Shown here: positions 35,894 through 50,800 of the stretch, piece after piece
How the letters are laid out: each line of letters opens with the position of its first letter
Numbering within the stretch: position 1 is the first letter of the stretch
Source of the DNA: Escallonia rubra
Lineage: Eukaryota > Streptophyta > Magnoliopsida > Escalloniales > Escalloniaceae
Reading direction: 5' to 3'
Assembly: GCA_033065855.1 (NCBI GenBank)
Contig: JAVXUO010001056.1
Location: 62,001 to 126,000, forward strand
DNA: 64,000 nt
Program-made: the position numbers and the translations under genes
The notes under the pieces: model-generated
Database searches by the model: none
The model's input: the letters and a program-made list of their open reading frames with translations, nothing else
What the model was told of the DNA's origin: nothing

Positions 35894-38800
35894 GTTGTGC
35901 ATGTGTGAGAGAGACTGTGTGTGTGTGTTCGTTTGGGGGTGGGGGGATGTGTGTTTGACAGTGTTATGTGTGTGTAATGTATATTGTATGCTTTGTGGTT
36001 ACTGGTGAAGAAAGAAGAAGAAGAATATGGGAGAAGATGAAAGAAGAAGGAAAAATAAGGAAATGACAGTTTTACCCCTAAATTAACGGACTTGGATTGA
36101 CATAAGTTAACAGAATGATCTGATTGAAATGAATTTAAAATTTTAGTTGTCATTTTGACACAAATTGATGTCCAGTGACCAAGTTGAATTTGCCTATTGG
36201 TACAATTGTCAACTGAGTAGTTAACTCTTTTTATTTACATTTTGACCCCGGAAACTTCTGTTCTTTGTTTTGACCCCTGAAAATTCTTTTGGAAATATGT
36301 TTTCACCCCATAAGTATCCGATACACACCCGACCCGCATACTATCCGCACCCGAGATTTACGAAATAAAAAATAAAATAAAAGAAAAATTCTGGATAGGC
36401 ACCCAACGAGCACCCACCCGGCACACGACCAGCACCCGCACCCGACGAGCACCTGACCCCGGTGCTTCACCCATTTCGAAGCACCTGTGCTTCAGAGGCC
36501 TACGGCCACGGGGAAGCACAGCACATGAGAGCACTATCATGAAAGACGAAGCACAAAGAGGATGTCACGAAACCCTAGCAAAAGTCACACTGGAGATATA
36601 CTCTCCAATATCTAACTCTATGATGCCTTATATAATGGCGTGATACGCCCAATAATGTAATCATTTTATGCAAAACTGAATAGGGCTAGTAATCCGAATC
36701 ATAAGAGAACATAATGGGTCAAAAATACCGTCTCCCAGCTGGTTAGAAAATATCAGATCTTATTCAAACCCAAAACTTCAGCTAAAATTGGGTCATTTGA
36801 GCTCACTTCAGCTCGTACACTAATAAGTAATAACTGTGTTGAGCTCAAGCTTCAAGTTCAGCTTGTTCCAAAAATGAGCTCAACTAGTATCTTTTGTGAA
36901 CTGGATTGAGTTTGAGCAGTTCTTAGGCTCATTTACTGACAAGATGGCATCGACTCAGGTCATTTGATTATTCTTTGCTCATCAAACAATTCTGATATTC
37001 AGCTAGCTTCGAATCTTGGTTTGTTTGCTTGAGTCTTCAAAAAATAGCTTTAAACAATCACGGTAGAGTCAGACATCTCCTCGGAAGTTTATATCATAAA
37101 CTTTTTATTACCCATATCAAAGCTACCTTAACACAGCATTTACCTGTCAGTTACCCATAAGACAGCCAATGAAGCATCATAGAGAAAAAACTGTAATCCT
37201 CTAACTCTTACCAAATCCGAATACATTCTAAAGAAGTGATCGAGGGAGTTAACTAATACGGCGAGACTACAAAGTCGCTCAGAATTTGCAACATTGGCCT
37301 TTCTTATTTAAGACCTGGTCAATTACTTGCCACGTGAGGAAATCTTATCACACAATACTACTCTTAGCCTTCTATAGCTTCAAAAACGAAATCAGTACTG
37401 GCAGTTAGGCATATAAGAAATGACACTAAATAAGTTGGACCACTGCATGTAGTGATAACAAAGGTATATAAAATCTACCAATGTTGACATACTTACCTGA
37501 GATTTGAATGCCCTTATGGTTGACGATCCATCTAGCGTCTCTGTAAATGATGCATATATTGGTGAACGAGAAACACTATCTAGCCTTCGTAATTCCCGCG
37601 ATGTCGACCTGTAGTAGAACTGAAGAATCTTTCTTTGAGTAGACAACTCAAATGTCTGATAATCTTATTTTGGTGCATAGGGCATATAAATAGCAAAGCA
37701 TTTCGCTTACTGCATATCTTATTTCGATTAAGAAAGTATTTGTTGGATAGTTTCGGCTTTCAACCAAGCTCAAGGTAACACAAGAAGTTCTGAGACATCC
37801 CTTAATTTTATACCACTCAGAGATCAATTATATGAAACTATCCCTGGTAACTTCCCTAGAATCAGCAACAAACATTAACTGAGAAAAGCAAATCAATTTC
37901 CACAAGTATGAGCTCCTAATGCTATGTCTTGTTCAATTTCTAGGATAAGGGAAGGGATGCATTAAGAAGGTTTCTTTCCTGTAGCTTTTGGTATGTGCTC
38001 ATGTTCAGAAAGTTTTCAGATACAGTTTCTGAAAGGGATATCAAGCAACTAAGTTTTGGCAGTTTACGCAAACTCATTAGTAAGCTTATCGGAATGTGCT
38101 ATGGCAGGTATAATGTTCCACCTAGGCAAGTAAAAATTACATAAGCAAAAAAAGCATCACAAGGACTCGCTAATAGGTATGTACAAAATTGTGAATTCAA
38201 ATACGTCAACTCTCACGCACACTTCTCTTCCCCGCCCCCAGCCCAGGCCCCTGTGGGGGGCCAATCCAATCATCAGGAACAGATTTTCATATTGAATTGA
38301 TTATAAAGCATAGTAAATTGTCAAAACCAAAATAAGAGAGAACAAGTACCTGCAATTTGCTGTAGATATACCAAAATGGCAGTAACAGAAGCAAAAACAT
38401 GACCTGCACATATTAAGATTTGAAGTTTAATTTGTGCTGATGTGTGGAATATAAAACTCCTGGTACGTGCAGAACCAAATGAAAAGGCGTTATCACAACA
38501 ATTACCATTATTTACCTGTACGTATGACAGAACCACCGCAATCCCTAAGAGGCCAACAAAATTGGCCAGAAGGATGTTGAGAATAAATGGCAGGGAATCA
38601 TCAATCGTATAAAGATCTGAAGACAACCTACACGAACAATCAATATTTATGATGGAAGATTTTCATATACGTTTTTCTTTTGCAGGATTTCATGCTACCT
38701 ATTCAGTATTCTTCCAGTTGGGGTCTGATCAAAAAAGTTCACGGGTGCATCAACAAGCTTCTTTAACAGTCTATCGTGCACCTGAACAGCAGCACGCAAG

Positions 38801-41800
38801 CCACCAAATGCAAATGAGAATGCCCTCACTAACGTCAGCAAGGAATTCAAGATACAGAACATGCTTAGTATAACCTGCAACATCAATGCCAAAGTCAGCC
38901 AAGACAGTAAAGTCCAACTAAAATACTTAAATACCACAAGCCTCCTTTTCTTTGCACTTCTTTTCAAAAGTCTCTTGAATTCATTAGCTGCCGAAGCATT
39001 CTTTAGACTGGTCATAAACAAAATCCCTGAAGCGAGGTCTTATATTAGTTGCCAAGGAACAATTTTAGAAAGTACAGTCTCCGAAAAACCATCATCGACT
39101 GCTTAGGCATAACCTAAGCTGGTATATGGGCAACGTCGTTAGTGATTCTAAGCACTATTTTCCTTTTGTGGGTTTCCTTTTGGAGGTATGAGAAAAGGGA
39201 ATAGAGTTTTGATGACATGATAATAAAAAACATAACAATACCTGTGGGAACAAAAAATTCCATACTAACTACTAAGTTCTAGGCCATGCTTCTGAAGTTC
39301 TAACTATTTACTGACGGCAACTTCAGAACTGATTGCCTTCTATGCTCAACTCTCTAAAACCTGGCGTTCCTTGAAAACATTGTTAAAAGTCATAGAAGAA
39401 CGAGACGAGATCAGAGAGTTCCTCAGAATGTACCGTCATGAATCAATACCTAAATACTAAGTTTGTACATCCAATTCCTGAGTGTATTGAAGTTAAGAAA
39501 TCGTACCATTAAGCTACAAGAATATCCCCATAAGGTCAAATTAAAAAAGAATATTTACCAGATAAAAGGATGTTGAACGATCTTCTTGCTTCAATCCTGT
39601 GGTGTCAACCCAATATGACAGCCACAGATCACTTCCATTTCGAGAGGCTTGCATTAAAAATGCTGAGAAGCATGTTACAAATGTAATGAACCAACCAGAA
39701 AATGTAGCATAGTTTCTGCAGAAGAAGAAAATTGACTAACTTTTCTTCATCAAACAACAGGCTGAAAGTATAATGTGAAGAGGAAGTAAGGAGCTCAAAT
39801 ACACATCGCAAACGTTGAAACAGTCAAATTTCCTGTGAACAGTGAAATGTTACCCGCTTAAAGATTTACTCACTTGTACACGGTGAATTCAACTCTGCCC
39901 TCCTTCCTCTGCTCAACTTCAATGATATCTTGGGCTTCCTCAGAAACATGTGTGCAGTCACCATCTAGAATGACATCTTCTTGGGATATAATATCTATGT
40001 TTTGTTCTTGTTTTTCAACTTGAGAGGATACGTTAAATTCTTCTGGAGAAGAGAATGCCACGTATGGAGAAGAGAATGCCAAGGATACAGATGACTCAGC
40101 TGGACTTCCTGCCCACGTCACTCGTCCTTTATCCATTACCACCACCATATCAGCCGAAGATATTGCCTGAGGTAAAAGAAAGCCTCTCATATTCATAAGC
40201 CCTTTTGGGGGTGAACAAAAGGTTACTGAAACAATAAAGTACAATTTATGTTTTTCTCGCATTAGTGGGTGCTGATCCATGTAATATCATTTTTCACATC
40301 ACGCTACATATTGGAAGGACCAAATCAGTATTCTAAGGAAGTCATTTCAGACCAAACCATGGTCAGAACAAATGGTTACGTTAGTACAAATTAAAATCAG
40401 ACGATACAGAAAGACAGCAAAAATGGTCCATCAGTACTCAAATGTGAGTAATCTGATCATAGTTCCACTTGTAAAATATTTTTGATAGCTCGCAGTTCAC
40501 AAATCTATATGATACCACTTTGAAGGAATGACCAATCCATTTAGAGCGCATTTTGGCAGTAATGAAAGAAAAATTATGTACTAATTATTTCTGCTTCTAA
40601 GCAGATTCTCTGAACAACAATAGACTGTATACACTTCTCAGAATCCATGTCAAACCACTGGTAATCTATATCACAGTAATATGCTTCCCAAGGCAACTCT
40701 ATGCCAACATGATATTATAACACAGCAATAAAGGATGTATACTTGTTAGTTACACTTACTTCAATGTACAATAACGTGAGAAACAACAAAGAAACATGAA
40801 AATGTCAAGTTAGCTGCATGCTACATTACAATCATGGCCAAGAGCATGTACATTTGTGAATATAGAAAGTCAAGCAATGCATGCAGCCAACAAAATTCGA
40901 AACAGCTAGGGGCAAGAAGGGGTAATGGTACTATCAGGTGCAGGCCTAGGGGTGAGCACCAAACCGTTTAAACCAATCCGAAGCGCTCAAACAGAACCAA
41001 TCCAACCCGAACCGTCCAAAGATCTTAATAGTTCGGTTTAACATTTCTCAAACCGACCTTGATTCGGTTCGGTTCACGGTTTACATTTTTTAAACCAATT
41101 CCAAACCGAACCGAACCGACCTATGATATGTTAATCTATTTTTAGTAACATTCATTAATAATTTCACATATATGGTACTAAGAAAATTCAAATAAACAAA
41201 TCTTGAAAGTTAAAAGAAAAGAAAATAATGAGAACACTTATAACACAAAATTTTCATGACCAATATATATTCTATATTTACTCATTCTTTCTCATACATC
41301 AGTGAGCACTTATATATCAACTGTAACAAGATTATATGCAATTTTAAAAAATATAACTTCAATTTTTAATTATTATTAGATCCAATAGTAATGTGCAAAG
41401 GAACAACATCTTTAAGTGAGCGCAAACCGTTTAAATAGAACCGTTTAAACCAACCAAACCGAACCGTCCAAACCGATGGTGTTTGGTTTGGTTCGGTTCA
41501 CAATTTTCTAAACTGAGGGGTAATGGTTTGGTGTACGGTTTAACCCCCAAACTGAACCAAACCGAACCGTGTTCACCCCAAGGTGCAGCCAACTTGGGGG
41601 CAAGAAGATGCAAAACATAATTACTGAACAAATTTTGAAAATTTATAGCAACTCAAGACTCCCCTAGTTCAGATTGCCTTTATCTCCTTCATATTAAAGA
41701 AAGATAAGCAATAATGAAACTTTGTCATCTGACAGGCACACAACAGAACTCATATAGCAGACAAATAAACTACTCAATGCTAATTCTTTTAAGTTTTTAC

Positions 41801-44800
41801 GTACAGTATATTGATAATATTCAACTACTGCATTAGCGATAATTGCAGGATGTTCTGAGGGAATATCATACTTGCTTCAACCTGATTCCAGTTGCTAAGG
41901 GTCGAATTGGAATGGGTACTCATATAGCAGACATATATCGAATTGGAATCGGTACTACTAGTTCACTCGTTGATATCTCAGCAGAAACTAAGATATTGGG
42001 AAATATAACCTGTATATTATGGGTACAAAGAACACGTGTCTGCTGGTTCATAAGAGGACCAAGAATTGCATTTGATAAAATCCAGCAAGCAACTTGTGCA
42101 TCGACTGCACTGAGGACATCATCAAGCAAAGATAGATCAGAGCCATGGTAGACAGCCCTGTTTGTTGGCAAATATACAAGGATTCAAAAAGATCAGAGAA
42201 CTGCTTCATCATGCTCTTACAAATTTTTATTAACCACTGGAATTGAGAGATATTACCTGGCAAGAGCTAGACGGGCTCTCTGACCACCTGATAAGTTTAC
42301 TCCTTTTTCTCCAATATATGTCATGTCGCCCCCAACCATGCGTGAAATGTCAACATCAAGTGCACATGCCCTCAATACATCAGAATATCTGCCCAATGTA
42401 GAAAATTGATTCGCTGTTGGAAAAATTCATAACAAATGTATGAAGGCAAATAATACCAATAACAATAACAATAGTGAAAAATCTTTTTGGGCGTTTTTAG
42501 CAGAGAATGGGGAGTGGGAGGATGGAAATGTACCATCCCTCCACTTTATCATCCCTAAGTAGAGGAAAGGTGCCCATCTTCGGTGTTCTTTGGATAAGTA
42601 GTAAGGAAAAGTTGAAGGAAAGAGAGGATTTTGTATACTTTTTACATTTTTACCATTTAGATGCATTGCATATAGTCGTTTAAGCGGAAGTTAAACGAGT
42701 GTATTATCGTACTTTCCTTACCTCTTCCGCCCATTTTTGGGAGCAAAAAGTATGGTGGGCCCACCAAAAAGTGCATTTCTCCTACTTTTCCTTCTCTCCA
42801 TTGGTCCATCCCTCCCAAGTAAGGATATTTTTATCCATCCCTCCGTTCTTCCCTTCAAAGTTTTCCATCTTTCCTTTTTCCTCTCATACCATACAAGCTA
42901 GGGAAGAGAAGGTGTTATTCCCTCTGAACAGAGGAAGGAAAGACAGTTCTACTATATTACCACCTTAAATGCATTCAATGTACACATTTAAGGTGGGCCA
43001 CTCTCTTTTCCTCCCCTTCCCCGCACACTTCTGGGCACAACATATGGTGGGCCCAGAAAGAAAGTTCATCCCACCACTTTCCCATTTGCTCTTTACCAAT
43101 ATACCAATAAAACGAACAGTTTTTCCTATACTTATTGTTATTTGTGAAGTCACACCTTCTTGGATCGTAACCTTTTCCAAACAGAATATTTTCACGGATA
43201 GATCCAGAGAGGATCCATGGGCCCTACAGTTCCAGTCAACAAAAAAGAGCATAAGAAAGTTGTAGTTCTCAAAGTTTAGATATATTCTTCCACGCCAGGA
43301 CAACTTATCAACCTGTGGTACATATGAAATAGATCCACTTGAAATAATTGAGCCGTTGATAAGCCTCATTTCTCGGAGAATTGAGTTTAACAAGGACGAT
43401 TTACCAGAGCCAACCTGCAAGCACGTAGGTCAATAACACTGTGGATAAAGAAGAAAAGGATCTTTCATCCGAAAAAGAGGTCCATATGTCAGACGTTTGT
43501 TTTCAAGTTCTGCGGCAATCTCCTTTTTTCCTTTCTTTAAAGTAAAACATAACTCCGTGCCATCATCATGCATAATATCACAAGAACAGAAGTCTCCCAA
43601 CAGTATATAGGGAAAATCAGCAATCCAACATAACTTTCAAGTATAACAGAATGCCTGTAGACCAAACTACATTCTCTAAGAGCTTAGACATAAGGAGGCA
43701 ATGACAGCTGGGCAATTGCATGAAAGTAAAGCGCTTCAATCCTGCAGTCATATTCACGCCCAAATTTTTGCATAATGAGATGCCAGAATGGAGACTTGTT
43801 TTGCTTGCCTTAGTCTGAAAAACAAAAAAGACTCCTGGCAAGACCTCAAGTAGTCCTTAACAACATTGCTGCTGATGCCCAAAGTTATCCTTCTCATCAA
43901 GCGTAAGCGTAATGCAATCTTTTCAACATGACATAGCTGTAGAAGTTTGCTATAACAAGCAACCAATGCATAATATGACACAATAATCCTATACAATGCC
44001 TCCTTTAGATTGGTCCATTAACAAACAGTTAGATATGTAAAAGAAGGGTTTTCCAACCAAGTGGCCACGTTTTGGAAGAAATGTGTCAATAAGCAGCTTA
44101 ATAAGATAAGTATTCTTTTCCGATAGTTGCTGGTAATATCTGAGATGATGAAATTAGGGGCGGGAAAATGGGTGGGTGGATCGGGTTTCGTTGAGGATTA
44201 AGGGTTGTGTATGATGGGTGGCTAACCCACTTTAACCCATTTAGTTGTGGGTTCACTGGGTCATCCCTTAGAAGGGGGTGTATGTGTGTATGGGTGGGGC
44301 CAATTGCAAGTGGCAAGAATTGAATGCAAGACCTTGCCTAACTGTGCGCTCTAATACAATGCTAAGTTACCTGTTGCTCTAAAAGCGTACCCCAACATGT
44401 ATATGATTACTTCAACAGAGTGCCCAAGTGTTAGGTCGAGTTTAGGTATGGAAGGTGGTGATTAGCCACCTAAGAAGAATAGTCGTACCTTGAAGGGGTG
44501 GGCTCCTTATACCAATTGCCTAATTTCGAGCCTCTTCTTTTGGGTAAAGGAGGATTCCACAGTCAGTTATCACAGAGATGAACACTAGAGGTGAAAATAT
44601 TGGTCGCAGAATTCACCTTTCAGTTGCATCCTTTAGAAGGTATTGGGTGCAAAAAGCTATAGACAATGCCAGATGACTCAATCTAGGATTACAGAGTAGA
44701 CACTTTAGTTAAAAGAGGTATCTAACGAAAAAAGTAAAGGAGTGCATAAACAACAAAAGATGAAAAACTACAGATACAGACTTCACCTCTCCAATTACTG

Positions 44801-47800
44801 CAACAAAAGAACCCTTTGGAATGGCTAGAGTCACATGATCCAGTGTCAGCTCCTGCTCTTCCTGACCACTGATTGACCATGAACAACTTGCATCATGGAT
44901 GACAGCAGCCATATCTTCAAATGTAAACTCAGACTGGTTAACGGAGCATGATGATGATAAAGGATTGCTTGGGTGTTCCTGTTGACGTTCATGCTCAGAA
45001 CAAGAGAGAAATCTGCTCAATCGTCGAGTAGATATGATGGCCTGTAATACAAATAGAAGAAATGGAATTTTAGTTGAATAATGGACATTTACGAGAGCAC
45101 TTTACTCAACACTCGAGGCATATGAAAACTTACATCTATTAAACCATTGATGACCCATGGAAATGAGTTTAGCGGAGAGATCAAACTATTAAAGAGGGCA
45201 AGACAAGTGAAAACCTGTAATAAGGATTAGCCAAGAAAACAAACCATGAAATGTTGAAAGAGGTTGTTGCTGGGAACGAGCATATGTACTAGAGATACAT
45301 TGACTATACCGTTGCTGCATCAAGTTGATGTCCCGTTAATGCATAGAGTCCAAATGTGAACAAAGAGAAAAGAGTAGGGGTCGTTGCCCAAAAAAAAACA
45401 CACCACGCGTCCAAGTACTTCCTGGTCTGGTAGAAAACGGCCAAACATGAGTTGAACAGCTTTAAATATCTGTGTACTACAGTAGAGTGGTGAACAATTT
45501 CTTACAGATAAATGCGCCACTTCTGAAGATCTTGTCTTCATCAACCAACCAGTAAAAAGAAGCTCCCAGCCGTACATTTTCAGGGTGCGAATAAACGTTA
45601 AAAGTTCTCCTGTTCTTCTAATTCTGTGAAGCACGTACATGTCAGGTGTAACTATTTCCATGACAGCACATGATTTAGACCCTTAACACTTTAACATAAA
45701 ATTTTATTTTGCCAAATACAGACAGACTGCTTTGGTTTTAGGATAACAGCTGGGTAATGCTGATATGCTTTGGCTGGGTAATGTTGTCGTCGCTACTATA
45801 GGGGTCTAGGGAATTATCCTCCCATGCACAGACACGACTGAGAGCCACGGCTCCACCACAAGGCAAAACCGCCCTCAAAAAGGCCAGTCAAGAAGGTACT
45901 CTTGAGTTCCTTGGAAGGTATTCTAAGGCCAACACAAAGTGTAGCATATTGGATGTGCACAAGGTATTACACTATGAGACCCCACAACAGGTTGGGGAAG
46001 GCATTTTGGATGAATTTCTACATAAAAATTGAAAGAAAGATACCTACTGTCATTTTTTGTACATTATATAGTCTTCTAAAGAGAACTGAAGCTACCTATG
46101 CAAAATCTTGTGAACATTACGGAAGTACTTGAAACTGTAAGCATACATACCTCTCATCCTTTTGCTCCATCATGTTTCTTGTAGCCTTTGCAATCAATTC
46201 AGCAATCCATTTGTTAACTGCAAAGAGAACTATTGATTAGCAGAACATGTTGTTGTGAGTCTATAAGCCCAAATCATAACAGACTAGTCATGTTAGTTAA
46301 TCATAGGGCAAAAAGAGAACCTGACTGACCTGAACAGTAATTATATATTACAGACCATTATAGATGTGTCATAATTTCAGAGATATATAACAAAGTATGG
46401 ATGTCCAAAGCCGCAGCTCTAAATCATGTGAAAGTGGTTAATAAGGTTGCCACTTCGTTCTTAGAAAACAAGAATATAACGGGCTGTAGCACATAGAAAT
46501 TCATAACCATTGATTTACAGATTTTTAATCCCTCAAGTATGTGCTGAAAGTATCCCCACAAGTCTTGTTTGCAAATACAAATATGAAAGATCGCTACCAA
46601 CCTGGTATCAACAATATAGTGATTGCTAATCCAGAAAGAAAAGCAAATTTCACTTGTGTATACAGCAGATACAGTGCAATCCCGATTTGTAAAGGCAAGC
46701 TGACATAGTAAAGCATTAGAGTTAGGATTAGTCAATAGAAAAGTTGACCGATCCAAATGCTGCATGCAAAAAATTGCTCCGTTGACAGGAGTAACTAATC
46801 TGAACCATGTAAGGTTACAGCGACATAAACTAAAAATCATATTTCTTCTAATTCCACCAACTTAGAGCTTCACTATGTTTTACTTACGGGAGCCTCAGAT
46901 GACTAGCAAGGAAACACACTTCATCTCAAGCCAGACTGCAAGGCCTACTAGTAAACATTGATTTTTCGTCATTGTTCCTGTCCTCTGAGAGTTACTTATA
47001 TAGCAAGACAAGTGACTACTTCATTTTACTAGAAGAAGGACTCATGTCTTTGCCAGTTCTACACCATAAGGCTTAAGCAGTTGATAAAAAAAAAATTCAC
47101 TAAAGACCCCCCACCGACCCACCTACAACACCCGCACGCACACACGTGAGATCTCAAAAGGGTTATATTACGTTCATATCGTACGAAATTAGCTATTCGA
47201 GAGAAAACTCAACGGACCAGTCCTAAGGTAATAACAAAAAGGTCTGGAAGACTTAAAATTATGGGAAAGTTATGCTGAATCACAACTGACACTTCCAACA
47301 AGATGCTACTATTTACTAGCGTAATAATCAAAGGCTGCTAATTTATTGTCCACACAGCCACCACTTTAATTTAGAGACTTAGAAACAACTTAAAAATGGT
47401 AAGATAATTGATCATTCCTTATTTGCTGAAGAACATGTCGGAATCACTCCTCTCTACAGCAGAAGAGTTCAATTAAACGATTGAAGAAAGTTCAGAGTAT
47501 TTAACAATTTTAGGAACATAAGGAGACATTAACATACGGTTTGAGCATGAAATACAGTAAAGGAGAAGTTAAAGACCTCCACATATCATGAAAACTGTTG
47601 CACAAGTTGACAGTTCGATCAGCATCCACAGACATGAATGTCTGAATCTCCCCTTCAGAAAATTTTGATCTCTCTGCGAGGCTAACACATAAGCACTGAA
47701 AAAGATGTAAGCGCTAAAATTGATGTCAAGAGAAAATTTTTATTGAATGGACTATACTAGTTACTCATAGACATAAGTTGGGAAAAAACTTCCAATAACA

Positions 47801-50800
47801 ACGGTGGGACTATTTACTGCCATTTTGCTAAAATTTACACACCCTTTTAAAAAGTTATTTGTTGTTAAGGCTTAAATTTTGTTGTTATATACACAGTAGA
47901 CAATAAATAATCATGGAGGGGTGTGTGTCTAGTATAAATGATGTGTAAACAAGAAAGCTGACGCAACGAGCAGGCACCATTTCTCAATCTTTTCAAAGCC
48001 TTAAAATGATAAAATCGGTAATCATGCGATGCTTTATACCCTTTCTCGAGATTAAGTCACTGACATTGCAAAGTAACTTAGTTCAGAGAGAGAGAGAGAG
48101 AGAGAGAGAAATGATTGTAATGATTTGGAAGTCATAAAAAGGACCAAGTTCCTTTAGAACAAAAAGAACTATCCATGTAATTTAAAATGAGGTACGTTAA
48201 CAAAGCTTGAGTCACATATAATATCGGTTTACCTGTTGAAATATAGCAGACATGATACTAGATCGTAGCTTCAACTTTAACTTGGATAGGTGAAAAGTGT
48301 ACTGTGTATCCAGGAAGGATCTGCACCATCGAAGTAACACTCTTTACGCATTACTTTTAAACGAATTGGTGACATGAAGCACATATTCACCAGTCGGATC
48401 ACGTTTAGAAGAAAATATAGTCACACTGGTGAGAAACATCTTATTGCTGCTTTACATGTAACTTCTAACCACATTTGCTCCAACTTTAAAGTCTCATTGA
48501 CTGGGAATAAGTAATGCTCACACTTGCTACTGTCAAAAAGTTGTTCTGAGGTTGCATTTAAACCAATGAAAGTTTATCTAGAGAAAAGTACATGGCTGAT
48601 CACTTGAAAGCATTCAATAGGTATACAGCCCCCTTGTAGTTCAAATTTGGTAAGTTCACACAAGTTGAAGAAGAGATAGGAGAATGAAATTTTCATTGGA
48701 CAAATATATACTGCCATAACGCATTTCCTGTCTGGCGCTGGGAAGGAATAAACCATCACCCCAAAGAGACCAATGTTGGATGAAAAGAAGTAACAAAAGT
48801 AATCAGACTATTAGAAATTACTTTCCGACAGATGTGAGGCCCAAAGATATTGCAAGAATATAGCCATCATAATTCTGAGAACCTGCTTACAGGGAGAGAA
48901 ACAAAGCCATCAATAGGAAAATATGAACATTCTGCTTATGCTGACTAAGATTAATCAAAACCTAAAATCAAAACCAAAACCAAAAAAAAAAAAAAAAGAG
49001 TTGAAAGAAAACTAAATGCTACAGATTAATCTGGCTGCAAATGGCAAATAAAAGGCCACTTCACGTAGATTTATTCCCTGTTGTTAGGATTAACTAGTGT
49101 ATTCTGCAACGTATATCCAACAGCGACGACAAGATTCACATGGCATGAGTACCACTACTGACTTCGAGAATAACATATGTAGTTTCAGTGAAAAGCAGTT
49201 CCTTTCAAGAAAAATGTTGCAAACAGCTAGGAAAGTTATTCATAAATAGATCCGACTTTAACTGGAGGTGAAAAGGTAAACTAGTCCTTCAAAACTGCAC
49301 TCTTTCACATGGCAACGATAAACCTTATGGAGTGACTGAGCTGAAGCCATGGCGACGATTCACACTTGACGATTGGAACACAGAGACCAAGAGTGACTCA
49401 TTGCCATGTCTTCATCCAAACAATAGCAAAACTATATGGTCTTTGTGTGAACTTGAGATGAGATTAAAATGTTCGTTGACAGCATGAATCACAAGTTAAG
49501 TTGCCTTTCAGCAGTTCTAGGATCAGAGAAGGAGGAAGAATCAATCAAATTTGTAAACCTTGTTGAAGAAACCGAATCAGCTTATTGAGAAGCAGCGGGC
49601 TGGCAAAACCGATACAATCATTGATTACCTGCAAAAGGTTAGGAACTTATTTGGTAGAAAGGACTGATCTTGATCTTTTCCTATGCCCTAAGTGCTTTGA
49701 GGTTTTGAAATCGAGCTTTTGACAAGATAAGACTAATGAGTGCCCTGAGTTGGCCCTAAGTAGGATTTCAATCAAAGGAACACGACTCTCAGGGTAAAAG
49801 GGGATTATATATATGGTTAATTAAACATGCCACAAATATTCATCTGACATCACACATCATAAGTTGGCATGATATGACGAGCATATTGAGATCGACCACC
49901 ACTTCATCAAGGAGAAACTGAATAATGGGCTGATCTGTATGCCCCTTGTGAAGTCCAGTCATTAACCTTGCTAAAAAAAGGTCTTGACAGCAAAGTTTTT
50001 ACTCCCCTGGTGTACAAGTTGAGCATGAGAAACATCTACGCACCAACTTGAGGGAGAGTGTTGTGGGGGAAGTAGTTGCCATGGTAAGGGTACTTTTCTG
50101 ATCATCTCTATTTTTAACTTACATAAGAAGTGACTAGAGTGAAAGTAGAGTTAAGCTCTCATTCTGTTTTCCATATCTTCTCTCTCTCCCCCTCTCTTCA
50201 TTCCTTGTTATCAGAACCCTAGAATCATATTTCAACTCACACATAACATGCTGATGTTCGACGCTATTGAAGATTCTCTACAAAAGTGCAACTTTACCAA
50301 TTTTGCGACAAAGTAGGGGAACATGTCAACCTACACCTTTCTGTTGTCGGAACTTAACAAGGAGCTGTTTGTTCTTCACAAATTTGCACATACACAGAGA
50401 CATGATAGATTTTCTCCTCATGTCTCTATTGCTGTTCCAGCGTCAACTATATAGGGGTGGTTTGTGTCCAATCATGATAGCTCTAAGCATGAATTGAAAT
50501 GAAGACAAAAACCAATTAAGGTTATCACTTCAAGACATAACAATACAGACATTGAGCCTGTGAGATCGTCTCTTGAAAATCCTATTTCCATTATTGTGCT
50601 TTGCAGGAAACGAGTTTTGAATCTCGTGTAGGATAATTTAGCAAGAAAAGCTGGAAGAAACTTTTCAAAATCACGCCCACCTTTGGCATGTAGTACAATA
50701 AAACATTTCTTAACCTCCACTATTAATCTGTTTTGATCATGTTTTCACAAGTGCCCAGGAAAAAGTGTAAGCAGGGCGTTGAAATGAAAATTTGTCTCTG

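Larger units (their letters stand above)
32366..40166 (-). other. ABCC13: ABCC13 exons 23-31 (linker and TMD2)
   Basis: Exons: 40166-39874, 39715-39559, 38874-38699, 38627-38516, 38403-38350, 37619-37497, 33265-33167, 32736-32644, 32476-32366; residues 794-1199. Exon 23 starts [20 protein letters not shown] and then runs through an acidic linker rich in Glu and Gln. TMD2 blocks include [49 protein letters not shown] and [17 protein letters not shown]. Intron 28 is 4.2 kb and holds the 1.3-kb TIR element at 34930-36227. Confidence 0.94.
42010..45041 (-). other. ABCC13: ABCC13 exons 18-22 (NBD1)
   Basis: Exons: 45041-44787, 43414-43313, 43223-43156, 42388-42257, 42157-42010; residues 559-793. 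The Walker A motif is split between exons 18 (VIGE) and 19 (VGSGKSS). Exon 20 opens [16 protein letters not shown], where most relatives have VPW. Exon 21 holds [19 protein letters not shown] and exon 22 holds [14 protein letters not shown]. Confidence 0.94.

Noticed and set aside
35078-35958. Several Cys/Val- or Pro/Thr-rich frames on both strands
   Set aside because: Low-complexity CACACA/GTGTGT and CCCC translation inside a TIR element, with no conserved residues.
46424-46840. 138-codon minus-strand frame as its own gene
   Set aside because: Only its inner part (46602-46699) is coding, as ABCC13 exon 13; the rest is intron.
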